From positions 1,116,001 to 1,180,000 of the forward strand of contig NZ_CP016773.1 of NCBI RefSeq assembly GCF_002288065.1: 64,000 bases of DNA, read 5' to 3'. The DNA comes from Candidatus Planktophila sulfonica (lineage in GTDB: Bacteria > Actinomycetota > Actinomycetes > Nanopelagicales > Nanopelagicaceae). Below, one piece after another: positions 62,872 through 64,000 of the stretch (the first letter of the stretch is position 1; the number at the start of each line of letters is the position of its first letter). A model generated the notes under the pieces. It ran no database searches, had not been told where the DNA came from, and saw only the letters and a program-made list of their open reading frames with translations. A program made the translations under genes and the position numbers.

Positions 62872-64000
62872 ATGAGAGGCCAATTGAGAAAGAGCAGCAC
62901 ATTTGCCCTTGTTCTCGGCCTTCTCGCCTCAATTCTTCTTCCAACTCAATCAGTTGCGCTATCAAATTTTAAAGTCGCGCCATCAACCGTGTGGGGTTAC
63001 ACCTATGCAGGTAAGGCAACCGGAGTCGCCGAAACTCGACCACCGAAAGTTGCCTACCTTGAACAGAAATCTAAATTTGTTGTTAACTATAAGAATTTTC
63101 CTGAATGGGCGAAGCGAGATTTCCAAGCTGCAGTAGATATCTGGTCAGCCAACTTTGCATCAACGCCACAAATTACTATCGATGCATCATGGGGGCGTTC
63201 TGCTTCCTACGGAGTTCTTGGAAGTGCGCGTCCTGGTAATTACTACTCAGGTTTCGATGGCGCACCCGATCAGAGCCTTTGGTATCCATCGGCTCTTGCC
63301 AATGCTCTCGCTGGAAAAGATCTGGAACCAGAAAATCCTGAGATGGTTATTCAGGTAAATTCATTGGCGCAGTGGAACACTCGCGGAGATGGTTCACCAA
63401 AACTCAATGAATACGATCTTCAATCAGTCTTCTTGCACGAGATGGGCCATGGACTCGGATTTCTCTCAACCGATTCCTATGATCAATTCTTTGGCTACGG
63501 AACAATCGAGCAGCCAACTCCATACGATGCCTATGCGCAACTTCCAGATGGCCGTCGTTTATCCGACCTGCCATCTCCATCTATCGAGTTAGGTAAAGCA
63601 CTGACATCGACACTTGTTTGGGCTGGGCCGTTGGGCATGGCCGCTAATGGCGGAGCTAAACCAATCTTGTATACACCTGCTCGTTATGAAGAAGGCTCTT
63701 CGGTAAGCCATCTTGATGAAGCAACGTATGCAAACCTAGGCGCAAACTCGATCATGACCCCCAATCTTGATGCAGGTGAAATTTTTAGAGAGCCCGGAAC
63801 CCTTCTGCTTGCAATGATGGAAGACCTCCGTCGTAAGCCACCTGTGGGCGTTGCAGTTGGTATTCCGCAGACAGTTCGAAATGCGACAGCGCTTATCGCC
63901 GATAGCTCAGCGATTGTTACCTTTGATCCACCAGCTAATGCGCGAACTGCGCAGATCACTAGTTATTCGGTGCGCAATCTCAAGACAGATCAAGTGAAGA
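62872..64000 (+). CDS. Secreted HExxH metalloprotease with fibronectin-like region, 3' end outside window
   Basis: An open frame of at least 376 codons running off the right edge. The N-terminus (MRGQLRKSSTFALVLGLLAS, cleavage near SVA) is a Sec signal. The catalytic zinc motif is HEMGHGLGF at residues 189-197, with a later SVSHLDEATY and a methionine-turn-like NSIMTPNL, as in matrixin-like metalloproteases. After about residue 330 the pattern (VTFDPPANARTAQITSYSV) looks like the start of a fibronectin type III repeat. Likely digests extracellular protein or sits on the cell surface. The start has no strong ribosome site. Confidence 0.85.
   Translation, partial: MRGQLRKSSTFALVLGLLASILLPTQSVALSNFKVAPSTVWGYTYAGKATGVAETRPPKVAYLEQKSKFVVNYKNFPEWAKRDFQAAVDIWSANFASTPQITIDASWGRSASYGVLGSARPGNYYSGFDGAPDQSLWYPSALANALAGKDLEPENPEMVIQVNSLAQWNTRGDGSPKLNEYDLQSVFLHEMGHGLGFLSTDSYDQFFGYGTIEQPTPYDAYAQLPDGRRLSDLPSPSIELGKALTSTLVWAGPLGMAANGGAKPILYTPARYEEGSSVSHLDEATYANLGANSIMTPNLDAGEIFREPGTLLLAMMEDLRRKPPVGVAVGIPQTVRNATALIADSSAIVTFDPPANARTAQITSYSVRNLKTDQVK

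Noticed and set aside
1-64000. CRISPR arrays, insertion sequences, prophage or integrase genes
   Set aside because: No spaced direct repeats, transposase-like proteins or tRNA-flanking attachment duplications were recognised by eye; a systematic repeat search was not possible.

Overview
The window looks like a chromosomal segment of a streamlined, moderate-GC (by eye just under 50%) actinobacterium. Several gene neighbourhoods are typical of Actinobacteria: rpmG-hadA-hadB-like genes near murB, aspC, tRNA-Trp, secE and nusG; a 14-gene complex I operon; a menaquinone block; and the order phosphatase-TlpA-ccdA-resB-ccsB. Very short intergenic gaps, many ATGA/TAATG/GTGA overlaps, several apparently leaderless starts, solo solute-import systems and L-fucose use fit the freshwater acI lineage (Planktophila-like). 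That assignment is inference from gene content and base composition; no 16S gene is present.

Layout. 1-5.0 kb: start of nusG, secE, tRNA-Trp, an aspartate-type aminotransferase, murB, an unusual CysRS-tail/glycosyltransferase-like fusion, a HadA/HadB-like dehydratase pair, rpmG, tRNA-Met and tRNA-Thr. 5-7.3 kb: quinone oxidoreductase, a 39-residue Cys-rich protein and a FUSC-type membrane protein. 7.3-11.9 kb: sulfonate/nitrate-type ABC importer preceded by a clear S-box-class SAM riboswitch, divergent from metY and a CoA-binding protein. 11.9-15.6 kb: a carbohydrate ABC importer (Tat-type binding protein and two permeases, no ATPase) and msrB. 15.6-25.5 kb: a nearly complete non-phosphorylating L-fucose (6-deoxyhexose) catabolic cluster on two divergent strands, followed by a ribose-type sugar ABC importer. 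25.5-28 kb: tRNA-Tyr, yajQ, rarD and a polyprenyl diphosphate synthase. 28-43 kb: nuoA-N, all on the minus strand, ending in the polyprenyl synthase. 43-51 kb: menG, bioY, menF, menD, menC, menB, menE and menA. 51-56.2 kb: two tandem 7-TM PQ-loop/SWEET-like proteins, then System II cytochrome c maturation (ccsB, resB, ccdA, TlpA-like). 56.2-64 kb: histidine phosphatase, HAD hydrolase, XPB helicase with its helicase-associated partner and an M20 peptidase between them, a glutaredoxin, and the 5' part of a secreted HExxH metalloprotease.

How the parts fit. Menaquinone synthesis (menF-D-C-B-E-A-G plus the prenyl-tail synthase), NADH dehydrogenase and cytochrome c maturation together form much of an aerobic menaquinone respiratory chain. 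The fucose cluster would deliver pyruvate and a C3 acid to it. The SAM-controlled importer and metY form a sulfur/methionine module. No insertion sequences, prophage, CRISPR arrays or integrases were seen, and no gene-free stretch exceeds 300 bases. The least described items are the fusion protein at 2.9-3.7 kb, the tandem PQ-loop pair, the palindromic divergent promoter of the fucose cluster, the SAM riboswitch whose P1 helix contains the Shine-Dalgarno sequence, and a probable AUU start for menA.
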